Source: Prochlorococcus marinus str. MIT 9515 (GTDB taxonomy: Bacteria; Cyanobacteriota; Cyanobacteriia; PCC-6307; Cyanobiaceae). From it: 64,000 nt of DNA. The stretch lies in assembly GCF_000015665.1 (NCBI RefSeq), contig NC_008817.1, forward strand, positions 1,640,177-1,704,176. The letters run 5' to 3'. Numbering within the stretch: the first letter of the stretch is position 1; the number at the start of each line of letters is the position of its first letter. The notes under the pieces are model-generated. The model made no database searches and had not been told where the DNA came from. It worked only from the letters and a program-made list of their open reading frames with translations. Of the stretch, positions 1 to 8,733 are shown piece by piece. Both the position numbers and the translations under genes were made by a program.

Positions 1-394
1 CTTTTTCTTTTAAGTTTTTAGCTTTCCTTTGAGCAGATTCAAAGCTTGCAAATGGACCAAATACAATTCTCTCAATTACGACAGGAGTTTTCAAAGGAAT
101 CTTCTTAAAAAGAATATTTATTTTTTTAGATTTATATTTAAGACCATTAGAGGAATGGAGTGTAATGAAATTTTTGTTTGTTATAAACGTGATATTTTGT
201 TTTTCAAAAAAACTATCCGTATTAGCTCCTAAATATTGTTTTAATCCAATTAAAAAATTACCTTTTTTTAATTCTTCAGTAAGATTTATTTTTAAAGATT
301 CTTTTGCATACAAATTTATTTTAAATATTGGTGTAATACAACATAGTAAATAACAGCTATAAATAATATGTAAAAAGTTAAATCTGCGCAGCAT
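1..394 (-). CDS. Secreted/anchored protein with SPOR-like segment, N-terminal part only (possibly SpoIID/LytB-like)
   Basis: An ATG at 394 reading leftwards opens a frame with no stop to the window edge, so only the first 131 residues are visible. They begin with a basic start and a hydrophobic stretch (about residues 5-27) that looks like a signal peptide or membrane anchor. The end of the visible part reads VFGPFASFESAQRKAKNLKEK-like, with the GPF...A...A...L pattern of a SPOR-type segment. The gene is divergent from rpmI with about 90 bases between them. From memory of picocyanobacterial gene order I suspect a SpoIID/LytB-type cell-wall protein, but the diagnostic domain would lie outside the window. 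The reading frame is well supported; the family is a guess. Confidence 0.55.
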   Translation of the reverse strand, partial: MLRRFNFLHIIYSCYLLCCITPIFKINLYAKESLKINLTEELKKGNFLIGLKQYLGANTDSFFEKQNITFITNKNFITLHSSNGLKYKSKKINILFKKIPLKTPVVIERIVFGPFASFESAQRKAKNLKEK

Positions 395-430
395 ACGATG
401 GAAATTTCCTTATCAAATCAAAACTTTAAT

Positions 431-459
431 TTGCACCAATGCATATAAAGGTTTAGATT
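431..459 (+). promoter_or_regulatory. Candidate promoter for rpmI-rplT
   Basis: TTGCAC at 431-436 and TAGATT at 454-459 are spaced by 17 bases, in the only gap between two divergent genes. Both hexamers match the sigma-70 consensus only partly (TAGATT matches 4 of 6), so this is a weak call. Confidence 0.25.
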
Positions 460-485
460 ATCTAGAATAAACGTTATCAAAGGAA

Positions 486-683
486 ATGTCTAAACTTAAG
501 ACTCGTAAATCAGCAGCAAAAAGATTTAAAGCTACTGCTACGGGTAAATTCATGAGAAGAAGAGCTTTCCATAATCATTTATTAGATCACAAAAGCTCAA
601 AATTGAAGAGACATCTATCTACAAAAGCTGTTGTTGATGAAAGAGATGCTGATAATGTAAGATTAATGATTCCCTACGCATAA
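486..683 (+). CDS. rpmI: 50S ribosomal protein L35
   Basis: A 65-residue, very basic protein starting [15 protein letters not shown], the typical L35 opening, and continuing with the KRHLS segment seen in the family. L35 binds 23S rRNA in the large ribosomal subunit. The length is the usual one for bacterial L35. It is followed after 30 bases by rplT in the same direction, the classic rpmI-rplT pair. In many bacteria infC precedes this pair; here it does not, and the upstream neighbour is a divergent gene. Start and family are secure. Confidence 0.97.
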
Positions 684-713
684 AAGCGCTCAAGTTACTT
701 TCAAAATAAATTT

Positions 714-1061
714 ATGGCACGAGTTAAAAGAGGCAACATAGCCAGAAAAAGAAGAAACAAAATCCTTAATCTTGCAAAAGGTTTCAGAGGAGGAAACAAG
801 AATCTATTTAGAACTGCTAACCAAAGAGTAATGAAAGCTCTATGTAATGCTTATAGAGATAGAAGAAGAAGAAAAAGAGATTTTCGAAGACTTTGGATTG
901 CAAGAATCAATGCCTCAGCAAGAATCAATGGTACGAATTACAGCAAATTAATTAATGGATTAAAGACATCTGAGATAATTATTAATAGAAAAATGCTTGC
1001 ACAATTAGCTTTGAACGATCCACAATCTTTTGAGAAAATAGTTTCTGCTGTAAGCAAATAA
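714..1061 (+). CDS. rplT: 50S ribosomal protein L20
   Basis: A 115-residue basic protein starting [16 protein letters not shown] and carrying the arginine-rich segment [15 protein letters not shown], which identifies L20. L20 is an early assembly protein of the large subunit that contacts 23S rRNA through its extended N-terminal part. In some bacteria L20 represses its own mRNA; nothing visible in the short leader here supports or excludes that. It lies 30 bases after rpmI and 40 bases before a TPR protein, all in one direction, so the three are probably co-transcribed. Confidence 0.97.
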   Translation: MARVKRGNIARKRRNKILNLAKGFRGGNKNLFRTANQRVMKALCNAYRDRRRRKRDFRRLWIARINASARINGTNYSKLINGLKTSEIIINRKMLAQLALNDPQSFEKIVSAVSK

Positions 1062-1101
1062 ATTATACGAATATAATTTTGAGCAATATATTTTATCAGT
1101 A

Positions 1102-1659
1102 ATGGAACTATCTTCCTTTCAATCATATTTGATAATACTTTTTGTAGTACTTGTAATAATTTCTGTTTTTGTCTTTCGACAATTTCTTAGAACAAGAAAG
1201 GAAGAATTAAATTTAGTTACATTTGAGCAAAAAGGTCTAGATTCATTCACAAAAGCTAGTGAACTTTATGAATTTGGCTCTATACAAATTAAAAAAAGGT
1301 TGTATTCAGAGGCCACTAAGACTTTTTTAAAAGCTGTTGATTATTATGATGATGAACCTAATGAGGCAAAAGCTATCATAGAAAATGCTCTCGGTTTTTC
1401 CTATGCTGCGCAAAATAAATTTAAAAAAGCAATCATACACTATAATTCAGCTATAAAATCTCTTCCAGAATATACAGTAGCTTTAAATAATCTTGCTTCA
1501 GCACAACAACGATTACTCGAATATGAATTAGCGTATGCAACTTATAAAAAAGTTTTATTAATAGATCCAAACAACAAAACAGCAATCAAGAAGAGTAAAG
1601 AACTACAACAAAGGAATAATTACTCTCCTTATAAAGGAATAAAAGATAAAGGGTTTTAA
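1102..1659 (+). CDS. Membrane-anchored TPR protein
   Basis: A 185-residue protein. Residues 9-28 are a single hydrophobic segment, followed by RTRKEE, so the rest should face the cytoplasm. Residues from about 50 to 160 hold roughly three tetratricopeptide repeats, recognisable by the A-x-x-Y/F and N-A-L-G/N-N-L-A patterns and the DPNN turn near residue 154. TPR proteins serve as protein-protein scaffolds; no partner can be named from sequence. The gene ends 2 bases before thiG and probably shares its transcript. A conserved link between this protein and thiamine synthesis would be inference only. Confidence 0.85.
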   Translation: MELSSFQSYLIILFVVLVIISVFVFRQFLRTRKEELNLVTFEQKGLDSFTKASELYEFGSIQIKKRLYSEATKTFLKAVDYYDDEPNEAKAIIENALGFSYAAQNKFKKAIIHYNSAIKSLPEYTVALNNLASAQQRLLEYELAYATYKKVLLIDPNNKTAIKKSKELQQRNNYSPYKGIKDKGF

Positions 1660-1661
1660 AA

Positions 1662-2459
1662 ATGAAAGAAGATTCAGCCTTAATTATTGGAGGTAAAAAC
1701 TTTTCAAGCCGATTAATGGTAGGCACAGGAAAGTACACATCTGCAGAAGTAATGGTAGAAAGTTTATTAAATACTGAATCTGAGATAGTAACTGTTGCAG
1801 TTAGAAGAGTGCAAAATCATCAAAATGGTGAAAATTTATTAGAAAAAATTGATTGGGAAAAATTCTGGATGCTTCCTAATACTGCTGGCTGCGCTAATGC
1901 AGATGAAGCAGTGAGAATAGCAATTTTAGGAAGAGAACTTGCAAAATTATCAGGTCAAGAAGAAAATAATTTCGTCAAATTAGAAGTGATTCCCGATAAA
2001 AAATATTTATTACCTGATCCCATAGAAACTCTGAAAGCAGCTGAAATTTTAATAAAAAAAGATTTTATTGTTCTACCTTATATAAATGCTGATCCAATAT
2101 TAGCTAAAAAGTTAGAAGAGATAGGTTGTTCAACAGTAATGCCATTAGGATCACCTATCGGCTCCGGCCAAGGTCTTTTAAATCTATCTAATATTTCCAT
2201 AATTATTGAAAATTCCAATATTCCAGTAATAATTGATGCTGGTATAGGTGTCCCGAGTGAAGCTTCTCAAGCTATGGAACTGGGAGCAGATGGGGTTTTA
2301 ATCAATAGTGCAATTGCCTTGGCTAAAGACCCTTTAAAAATGGCTAAAGCCATGAATCATGGGGTAAGAGCTGGGAGAGAAGCCTTTCTGGCTGGAAGAA
2401 TTGAAAAACAGAGGTTGGCAAGCGCTAGTTCTCCTTTCACAAACATCTCGAAAAAGTAA
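1662..2459 (+). CDS. thiG: Thiazole synthase ThiG
   Basis: A 265-residue protein that forms the thiazole phosphate of thiamine from deoxyxylulose phosphate, dehydroglycine and the sulfur of ThiS thiocarboxylate. K106, in the segment VKLEVIPD, is at the place of the Schiff-base lysine. The phosphate-binding end of the TIM barrel is visible as [10 protein letters not shown] (192-201) and [11 protein letters not shown] (208-218). Length matches the family. In many cyanobacteria ThiG is fused to the glycine oxidase ThiO; here it is a single-domain protein, and a ThiO-like protein is encoded separately at 46403-47485. No TPP riboswitch fits in the 2-base gap upstream. Confidence 0.96.
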   Translation: MKEDSALIIGGKNFSSRLMVGTGKYTSAEVMVESLLNTESEIVTVAVRRVQNHQNGENLLEKIDWEKFWMLPNTAGCANADEAVRIAILGRELAKLSGQEENNFVKLEVIPDKKYLLPDPIETLKAAEILIKKDFIVLPYINADPILAKKLEEIGCSTVMPLGSPIGSGQGLLNLSNISIIIENSNIPVIIDAGIGVPSEASQAMELGADGVLINSAIALAKDPLKMAKAMNHGVRAGREAFLAGRIEKQRLASASSPFTNISKK

Positions 2460-2480
2460 TATTAAAGCCTTTAAATATTT
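2460..2480 (+). terminator. Weak hairpin after thiG, possible terminator
   Basis: Just after the thiG stop, AATATTAAAG and CTTTAAATATT can form an imperfect stem (one extra A) followed by a T-rich stretch. It is AT-rich and would be unstable, so it is only a candidate end for the rpmI-thiG transcript. Confidence 0.25.
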
Positions 2481-2629
2481 TATCAAAAACTAAAAAAAAG
2501 GTTTATGAAAACTAATTTATATATTGAAAAAAAAGATTTGAAACTTTTTACAATATTTTTTCGCATTTTGGAAGCACTCTGTAGTAATTTAATAAATATA
2601 AGATGACCTTTTCAATTCTGGAGTTTTGA

Positions 2630-3823
2630 GTGAAAGTAATTGTTCTTGGCGGAGATGGTTTTTGCGGTTGGCCTTGTGCGGTAAATTTAGCTGAACAAAA
2701 TCATGAAGTAATTATAGTTGACAACCTAAGTCGAAGAAAAATAGATATTGATCTTGAAGTGGAGTCTTTAACCCCAATTTCATCAATAAACGAAAGACTT
2801 TCTGCGTGGGAAGAGACTGGTGGTAAACCAATAAAATTTCTCAATATTGATCTTTCTAAACAATACCAAAAATTACTTAATTTACTTATTGAGGAAAAAC
2901 CTGATTCGATTGTACATTTTGCTGAACAAAGAGCCGCACCTTACTCAATGAAATCAAGTTATACGAAAAGATATACAGTTGATAATAATGTCAATGGTAC
3001 ACACAATTTACTTGCTGCAATTGTAGAAAGTAATTTAGATATTCATATCGTTCATTTAGGAACTATGGGTGTATATGGATATGGATCACATAGAGGCGCA
3101 ACAATCCCTGAAGGCTATTTAAAAGTTGAAGTTCCTCAACCAGATGGAAGTCGTTTTGAAGAAGAAATTCTTCATCCTGCAAGTCCGGGCAGTGTTTATC
3201 ATATGACAAAAACATTAGATCAATTATTATTTCTTTATTACAATAAAAACGATTTAATTAGAATCACAGATCTTCATCAAGGGATTGTTTGGGGCACCAA
3301 TACAGAAACAACATTAAAAGATCCAAGATTGACAAATAGATTTGATTACGATGGCGATTATGGTACTGTTCTTAATAGATTTCTAATGCAAGCAGCTATA
3401 GGATATCCATTAACTGTCCATGGAACAGGAGGACAAACAAGAGCTTTTATACACATAAAAGATTCAGTGAAATGTGTTCAACTTGCTTTAGAAAATCCTC
3501 CAGAATCTGGAGAAAGAGTCAAAATTTTTAATCAAATGACAGAAAGTCATCAGGTTGGTGAATTAGCTAAAAAAGTTGCTTCGCTTACTGGAGCCGAAAT
3601 TAATTATTTACCAAATCCTCGAAATGAAGCAGTCGAAAATGATTTAATAGTTGATAACAAGTGTTTCATAGAATTAGGGCTTAATCCCACCACACTTGAT
3701 AATGGCTTATTAGAAGAGGTTCTTGAAGTAGCTAAAAAATATTCTATGAGATGTGATAAAAAAAGAATTCCTTGTATTTCAACTTGGACGGAGAAACAAG
3801 CTAAAGCAATAAAAAATAATTAA
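2630..3823 (+). CDS. sqdB: UDP-sulfoquinovose synthase
   Basis: A 397-residue short-chain dehydrogenase-type enzyme that makes UDP-sulfoquinovose from UDP-glucose and sulfite, the head-group donor for the thylakoid sulfolipid SQDG. The N-terminal GGDGFCGW (7-14) is the NAD-binding loop of this family. The catalytic set is visible: T145 in HLGTMGVYG, and Y190/K194 in VYHMTK. The start is GTG, preceded by CTGGAG; no earlier in-frame start aligns with the Rossmann strand. It sits 28 bases before sqdX, the next enzyme in the pathway. SQDG replaces phospholipids in phosphorus-poor water, which suits an open-ocean cyanobacterium. Confidence 0.97.
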   Translation: MKVIVLGGDGFCGWPCAVNLAEQNHEVIIVDNLSRRKIDIDLEVESLTPISSINERLSAWEETGGKPIKFLNIDLSKQYQKLLNLLIEEKPDSIVHFAEQRAAPYSMKSSYTKRYTVDNNVNGTHNLLAAIVESNLDIHIVHLGTMGVYGYGSHRGATIPEGYLKVEVPQPDGSRFEEEILHPASPGSVYHMTKTLDQLLFLYYNKNDLIRITDLHQGIVWGTNTETTLKDPRLTNRFDYDGDYGTVLNRFLMQAAIGYPLTVHGTGGQTRAFIHIKDSVKCVQLALENPPESGERVKIFNQMTESHQVGELAKKVASLTGAEINYLPNPRNEAVENDLIVDNKCFIELGLNPTTLDNGLLEEVLEVAKKYSMRCDKKRIPCISTWTEKQAKAIKNN

Positions 3824-3851
3824 AAATTGTTTTAATATCTAATTTAAACAA

Positions 3852-4985
3852 GTGAAAATAGCATTCTTTACTGAAACTTTTCTGCCTAAAGTCGACGGAA
3901 TAGTAACAAGATTAACTAAGACAATCGAATTTCTAACAAAAAATGGAGATGAAGTCATCGTATTTTGTCCCGAGGGTTGTCCTAATACTTATCAGGGAGC
4001 GACAATAGTTGGTGTAGCTGCTATGCCATTACCATTATATCCTGAATTGAAATTAGGCCTTCCTGGCCCCGCAGTCTCTGATAAGCTAGAACAATTTAAG
4101 CCAGATTTAATACATGTAGTTAATCCAGCAGTACTTGGTCTAGGAGGTATATGGCTAGCTAAAACAAATAATATTCCCCTAATTGCAAGCTACCATACAC
4201 ATCTTCCAAAATATCTTGAACACTATGGAATGGGAATGTTAGAACCGCTTTTATGGGAATTATTAAAAGCAGCTCACAATCAAGCCTTATTAAATCTTTG
4301 TACCTCATCTGCAATGGTTAATGAACTTGAAGACAAAGGCATACAAAGGACTGCTTTGTGGCAAAGGGGCGTAGATACTGAAAACTTCAAACCAGAATTA
4401 AGAAGCGAAAAAATGAGAGAAAAATTATTTGGTAAATATAAAGATGCCGATTCACTTTTGATTTATGTAGGTCGATTATCTGCAGAAAAGCAAATTGAGA
4501 GAATTAAACCAGTTTTAGAAAGCATACCAGGAGCATGTCTAGCTCTTGTTGGAGATGGTCCATACAGAAGTCAGTTAGAAAAAATTTTTGAAAACACTAA
4601 AACAAATTTTGTAGGTTATTTGTCTGGAGAAGAACTTGCCAGTGCTTATGCATCTGGAGACATTTTCTTATTCCCGTCAAGCACGGAAACTCTTGGATTA
4701 GTATTATTAGAAGCAATGGCAGCAGGATGCCCAGTGATAGGAGCAAATAAAGGAGGAATTCCCGATATTATCAACGATGGAATAAACGGCTGCTTATATG
4801 ACCCAGATGAAAAAGACAATGGAGAAAAAAGTTTAATTGAAGCCACGAAGAAAATTTTGGCAGATAAAAATAAAAAAGAAGCTATGAGAATAGAAGCTAG
4901 AAAAGAAGCTGAACAGTGGGACTGGAATCAAGCTACTCTTCAATTACAAAAATATTATTCAGAAACACTAGAAAATATCTCTTAA
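3852..4985 (+). CDS. sqdX: Sulfolipid (SQDG) synthase, GT4 glycosyltransferase
   Basis: A 377-residue GT-B fold glycosyltransferase of family 4 that transfers sulfoquinovose to diacylglycerol at the thylakoid membrane. The GT4 E-x7-E motif is E279-TLGLVLL-E287, followed by the donor-binding loop GCPVIGANKGG. The acceptor half begins FFTETFLPKVDGIV, as in SqdX and plant SQD2. The start is GTG at 3852. The gene directly follows sqdB in the same direction, which settles the substrate. It ends 11 bases from a convergent small gene. Confidence 0.95.
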   Translation: MKIAFFTETFLPKVDGIVTRLTKTIEFLTKNGDEVIVFCPEGCPNTYQGATIVGVAAMPLPLYPELKLGLPGPAVSDKLEQFKPDLIHVVNPAVLGLGGIWLAKTNNIPLIASYHTHLPKYLEHYGMGMLEPLLWELLKAAHNQALLNLCTSSAMVNELEDKGIQRTALWQRGVDTENFKPELRSEKMREKLFGKYKDADSLLIYVGRLSAEKQIERIKPVLESIPGACLALVGDGPYRSQLEKIFENTKTNFVGYLSGEELASAYASGDIFLFPSSTETLGLVLLEAMAAGCPVIGANKGGIPDIINDGINGCLYDPDEKDNGEKSLIEATKKILADKNKKEAMRIEARKEAEQWDWNQATLQLQKYYSETLENIS

Positions 4986-4996
4986 TGTTCTTTGAA

Positions 4997-5248
4997 TTAA
5001 GCTACATGAGGTGGTGGCGTAGGATTAATAAATGTATTGATTGGAAGTATTAAAGTAGCTATATTTTGATTCTTATCAGGCCTCTGTTTTTTTGGAAATC
5101 TTTTCCCAAAAGGCACCCTAATAACATTAGTACCTTCAACAGAACCAACTTTTAAATTATTTACTGATAAATTATTAACAAAATTTGGTAAATCCAAATT
5201 CTTGATTGGCAAGAGTTTAACTTTGCCATCCTTAAGATCTTTGCTCAT
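4997..5248 (-). CDS. Small conserved-looking hypothetical protein, 83 aa
   Basis: I do not recognise this protein. It is 83 residues, has no cysteine and no membrane segment, a basic middle (GKRFPKKQRPDKN), and a proline-rich tail (PTPPPHV). Short valine- and leucine-rich stretches (NNLSVNNLKVGSV, IATLILPI) could be beta strands. It lies alone between sqdX, with which it converges at an 11-base gap, and gcvP, which is upstream on the same strand 131 bases away. The open frame, the clean fit between neighbours and an ordinary amino acid composition make it a likely real gene. Confidence 0.65.
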   Translation of the reverse strand: MSKDLKDGKVKLLPIKNLDLPNFVNNLSVNNLKVGSVEGTNVIRVPFGKRFPKKQRPDKNQNIATLILPINTFINPTPPPHVA

Positions 5249-5379
5249 AGCTTCAAATACCCCAAATAAATTTGATGCTTGATAATAATAATCAAAAAAT
5301 TTAAAAAAATTCTATAAGAAAATATTAAATTTTTTATTCAAATTGACATTAACTAAAAAAACAAGAAAATGCCAGTCTT

Positions 5380-8289
5380 TTAAGCACATTTTTTCTCCTC
5401 TAAGAAATCTTGATCATTGACATTACAAGAACAAATTAAATTTCTATCTCCATAAGCATTATCAATCCTTGATACTGAAGACCAAAATTTATATTCGTAT
5501 TTACCTTTATAAGGATATGCAGCCTTTTCTTTTGAATAAGGATAATTCCAATTATCTGAGATCAATTCACTTATGGTATGAGGAGCATTACTAATTAGAT
5601 TATTATTTTTAAGATCAATATTGTTTTCAATTTCTTCAATTTCTTCGCTTATTAAAAGCATAGCTTCACAAAATCTGTTTAATTCTGTCAAACTTTCACT
5701 TTCTGTCGGCTCAATCATAATAGTCTCAGGAACCGGCCAACTTATTGTTGGAGCATGAAAACTATAATCTATTAATCTTTTGGCTATATCATTTACACTT
5801 AAACCTGTTTTTGACTTCAAATCCCGAAAATCAAGAATGCATTCATGAGCAACGAAGTTATTTTGTCCTTTATATAAAATCCTAAATTTATTTTTTAATT
5901 TATTAGCAATATAATTTGCTGACAATATTGCATGAGTACTCGCCTTCCTTAAACCGCTTTGACCGGCCATCTTAATATACATCCAGCTTATTGGAAGAAT
6001 ACTTGCACTTCCGTGCTGTGAAGAAGATACAGAATATCCAAGGTGACTAAAAATGTTATCTGTTAAAGAATGGGAAGGAAGGAAAGGACTTAAAATATCA
6101 GATGTTGCAACTGGACCAACACCTGGTCCGCCGCCGCCATGAGGTATACAAAAAGTTTTATGTAAGTTCAAATGGCAGACATCCACGCCATAATCTCCAG
6201 GCTTACACAATCCGACCTGAGCATTAAGATTGGCCCCATCCAAATAAACGAATGCGCCAACTGAATGAATTAATTCACAAATTTCTTTGATTTTTAATTC
6301 AAAAACTCCATGAGTAGAGGGATAAGTTAGCATTAATGCACCGATTTTATTATCTAGTTCTTTGACCTTAATTAATAAATCCTCATATGAAATATTACCC
6401 TCAGAATCACATTTTATAGTTACAACATCAAAACCTGCCATAACAGCGCTAGCAGGATTTGTTCCATGAGCACTTTGTGGAATTAAGCATTTTTTTCTTG
6501 CTAAATCGCCTTTTGAAGCGAAATAAGAATTAATTGCCAATAGACCCGCAAACTCACCTTGAGAGCCTGCATTTGGTTGGAACGAAACTGAATTCAAACC
6601 AATAAGTTCACTAATCCATTTCTCAAGATCACTTATTATTTTTGAATAACCTCTAGTTTGATTAGCTGGAGCGAAAGGATGAATTGAAGATAAATTAGCC
6701 CATGAAATTGGACTAAGCTCTGCTGCAGAATTTAATTTCATAGTACAACTTCCCAGCGGAATCATTCCATCAACCAGTGAAAAGTCTTTCTCAGCAAGTT
6801 TAAAAATATACCTCATTAAATCAGTCTCACTTTGATAGTTCTCAAATATATTTTGTTGCATCCATTCTTTATTTCTTAGAGGAATACCTTCAAAATGAAA
6901 AGAATTATTAACTTTAATGTGTTTAAAATCTTCTTTTTTACCGACACCATTTGCTATTAAGCTAACTATTTTACGGATTTCATTTTCATCAGTAAGCTCA
7001 TCTAGGGAAATTCCAAATCCTGTAGAATCCTCAATCGACGAACCCAAAGGTAAAATTCTAAAATTAAATCCGTTTTTCAAAGCTTCTTTATGAATCTTTT
7101 CAGATTCCTCGCAGTAAATATCCACACTATCAAACCTATTCCCAAGAGGTATTTTGAAACCTAACTCACAAAGACACGATTCTAAATATCTTCTTAATAA
7201 AACTAACCTCTTAGCCATTTTTGTTAAGCCATTAGCACCATGATAGATGGCATAAAAAGAGGAAATTATTGCTAGCAACGATTGAGCTGTACAAATATTA
7301 CTAGTCGCTTTTTCTCTTCTTATATGTTGTTCTCTTGTTTGTAGTGCCAATCTCAGTGATTGTTCTCCGTTTTTAGATAGAGTTTGCCCTACTATTCTTC
7401 CGGGTATAAGTCTTTTATATTTTTCACTACATGCAAAAAATGCTGCATGAGGACCACCAAAGCCCATTGGGACCCCAAATCTTTGAAGACTTCCAACAGC
7501 TATATCTACTCCAAATTCGGCTATTGGTTTTATTAAAACTTGCGCAAGAGGATCAATAATTGATGTAACAATGATTTCTGCTTTTTGAGCTTGGGAAACT
7601 AAAAATGTTGGATCAAATAATTCTCCATTTTTCCCAGGAAGCTGAATTAAGAGACCAAAAACATCATCATAATTTTTAAGGTGCTTTTGATTAAAACGTT
7701 TTAAATCAATTCCTAATGGTTTAGCTCTCGTCAATAAAACATTAAATGTATGATCAAAAACATTTTCATCTACTAAAAAAATATTTGAGGACTTATTTTT
7801 CCTGGCGGAAAAACTCATTGTCATTGCTTCTGCAGCAGCTGTTCCCTCATCTAAAAGCGAAGCATTAGCCACTGAGAATGCTGTCAATTCACAAATTAAA
7901 GTTTGAAAATTAAATAAAGCTTCTAATCTGCCTTGCGCAATTTCTGCTTGATAAGGGGTATAAGCTGTATACCATCTGGGGTTTTCTAATACATGCCTTT
8001 GGACAACCTTTGGAGTATGGGTACCATAATATCCAAGACCGATTAAGGATCTTATTTTATGATTTTTATTAGATATTTCTTCTAATTCGTTCAATGCCTC
8101 AATCTCAGAACAGCCTATTGGCAGGCTATTTGAATATTTTTCTTTAAACTGAATATCTTCAGGAATAACTTGATTAATAAATTCGTCTATGTTATTAAAG
8201 CCAAGTTTTTGAAGCATTTTTTTCTCATCATTCTCCTTCAATCCAAGATGCCTTCCAATAAATAAATCCGAGTTAATTGAGGGATTCAT
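5380..8289 (-). CDS. gcvP: Glycine dehydrogenase (decarboxylating), P-protein
   Basis: A 969-residue PLP enzyme of the glycine cleavage system. It decarboxylates glycine and passes the aminomethyl group to the lipoyl arm of GcvH. K711 in NLHKTFCIPHGGGGPG is the PLP lysine, followed by the usual glycine-rich loop. Both homologous halves of the single-chain P-protein are present, and the length matches the family. It follows gcvH by 46 bases on the same strand. GcvT is encoded separately, at 26158-27270. In a photosynthetic cell the system disposes of photorespiratory glycine and feeds one-carbon units into folate. Confidence 0.98.
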   Translation of the reverse strand: MNPSINSDLFIGRHLGLKENDEKKMLQKLGFNNIDEFINQVIPEDIQFKEKYSNSLPIGCSEIEALNELEEISNKNHKIRSLIGLGYYGTHTPKVVQRHVLENPRWYTAYTPYQAEIAQGRLEALFNFQTLICELTAFSVANASLLDEGTAAAEAMTMSFSARKNKSSNIFLVDENVFDHTFNVLLTRAKPLGIDLKRFNQKHLKNYDDVFGLLIQLPGKNGELFDPTFLVSQAQKAEIIVTSIIDPLAQVLIKPIAEFGVDIAVGSLQRFGVPMGFGGPHAAFFACSEKYKRLIPGRIVGQTLSKNGEQSLRLALQTREQHIRREKATSNICTAQSLLAIISSFYAIYHGANGLTKMAKRLVLLRRYLESCLCELGFKIPLGNRFDSVDIYCEESEKIHKEALKNGFNFRILPLGSSIEDSTGFGISLDELTDENEIRKIVSLIANGVGKKEDFKHIKVNNSFHFEGIPLRNKEWMQQNIFENYQSETDLMRYIFKLAEKDFSLVDGMIPLGSCTMKLNSAAELSPISWANLSSIHPFAPANQTRGYSKIISDLEKWISELIGLNSVSFQPNAGSQGEFAGLLAINSYFASKGDLARKKCLIPQSAHGTNPASAVMAGFDVVTIKCDSEGNISYEDLLIKVKELDNKIGALMLTYPSTHGVFELKIKEICELIHSVGAFVYLDGANLNAQVGLCKPGDYGVDVCHLNLHKTFCIPHGGGGPGVGPVATSDILSPFLPSHSLTDNIFSHLGYSVSSSQHGSASILPISWMYIKMAGQSGLRKASTHAILSANYIANKLKNKFRILYKGQNNFVAHECILDFRDLKSKTGLSVNDIAKRLIDYSFHAPTISWPVPETIMIEPTESESLTELNRFCEAMLLISEEIEEIENNIDLKNNNLISNAPHTISELISDNWNYPYSKEKAAYPYKGKYEYKFWSSVSRIDNAYGDRNLICSCNVNDQDFLEEKKCA

Positions 8290-8335
8290 ATTTAATTTAT
8301 TTTTCTTTAAAATAGCCGGTTTTTAAAAATTTGCT

Positions 8336-8725
8336 TTAATTTGGTGAAACCTTTGATTTATATTCATCTGAATTCATTAATTCGTCTAATAAAACATTCG
8401 ATTCTGGTTTAATAATTAGCAACCATCCATTGCCAATTGGATCATTTTGCAAAATTTCTGGATTATCAATAACACTTTCATTTACAGAAAGCACTTCTCC
8501 TGCGAAGGGAAGATATACTTCTTCAACTGCCTTAACAGACTCTATTGTTCCAAAAGTTTCTCCCTTTTGTAAATTAGTTCCTTTTTCAACTAATTCAACA
8601 AAAACAATATCTCCTAATTGATCAATTGCAAATTCACTAACACCAATTTTTAACAATCCATTTTCTTCCTTTACATATTCATGTGTATCGGCATACTTTA
8701 AATTATTCGGAAACTTATAGGACAT
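8336..8725 (-). CDS. gcvH: Glycine cleavage system H protein
   Basis: A 129-residue lipoyl carrier protein. K65 in TIESVKAVEEVYLP is the lipoylated lysine, and the surrounding pattern is the standard GcvH signature. It shuttles the aminomethyl intermediate from GcvP to GcvT and the reduced lipoamide to the L protein. The gene starts 8 bases after the PLP-enzyme gene at 8734-10026 and is followed by gcvP, so all three are probably translated from one mRNA. Length is normal. Confidence 0.97.
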   Translation of the reverse strand: MSYKFPNNLKYADTHEYVKEENGLLKIGVSEFAIDQLGDIVFVELVEKGTNLQKGETFGTIESVKAVEEVYLPFAGEVLSVNESVIDNPEILQNDPIGNGWLLIIKPESNVLLDELMNSDEYKSKVSPN

Positions 8726-8733
8726 AATAAAAT

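Noticed and set aside
1660..1661. Possible TPP riboswitch before thiG
   Set aside because: The gap is 2 bases and no riboswitch-like sequence is seen further upstream in the coding region.
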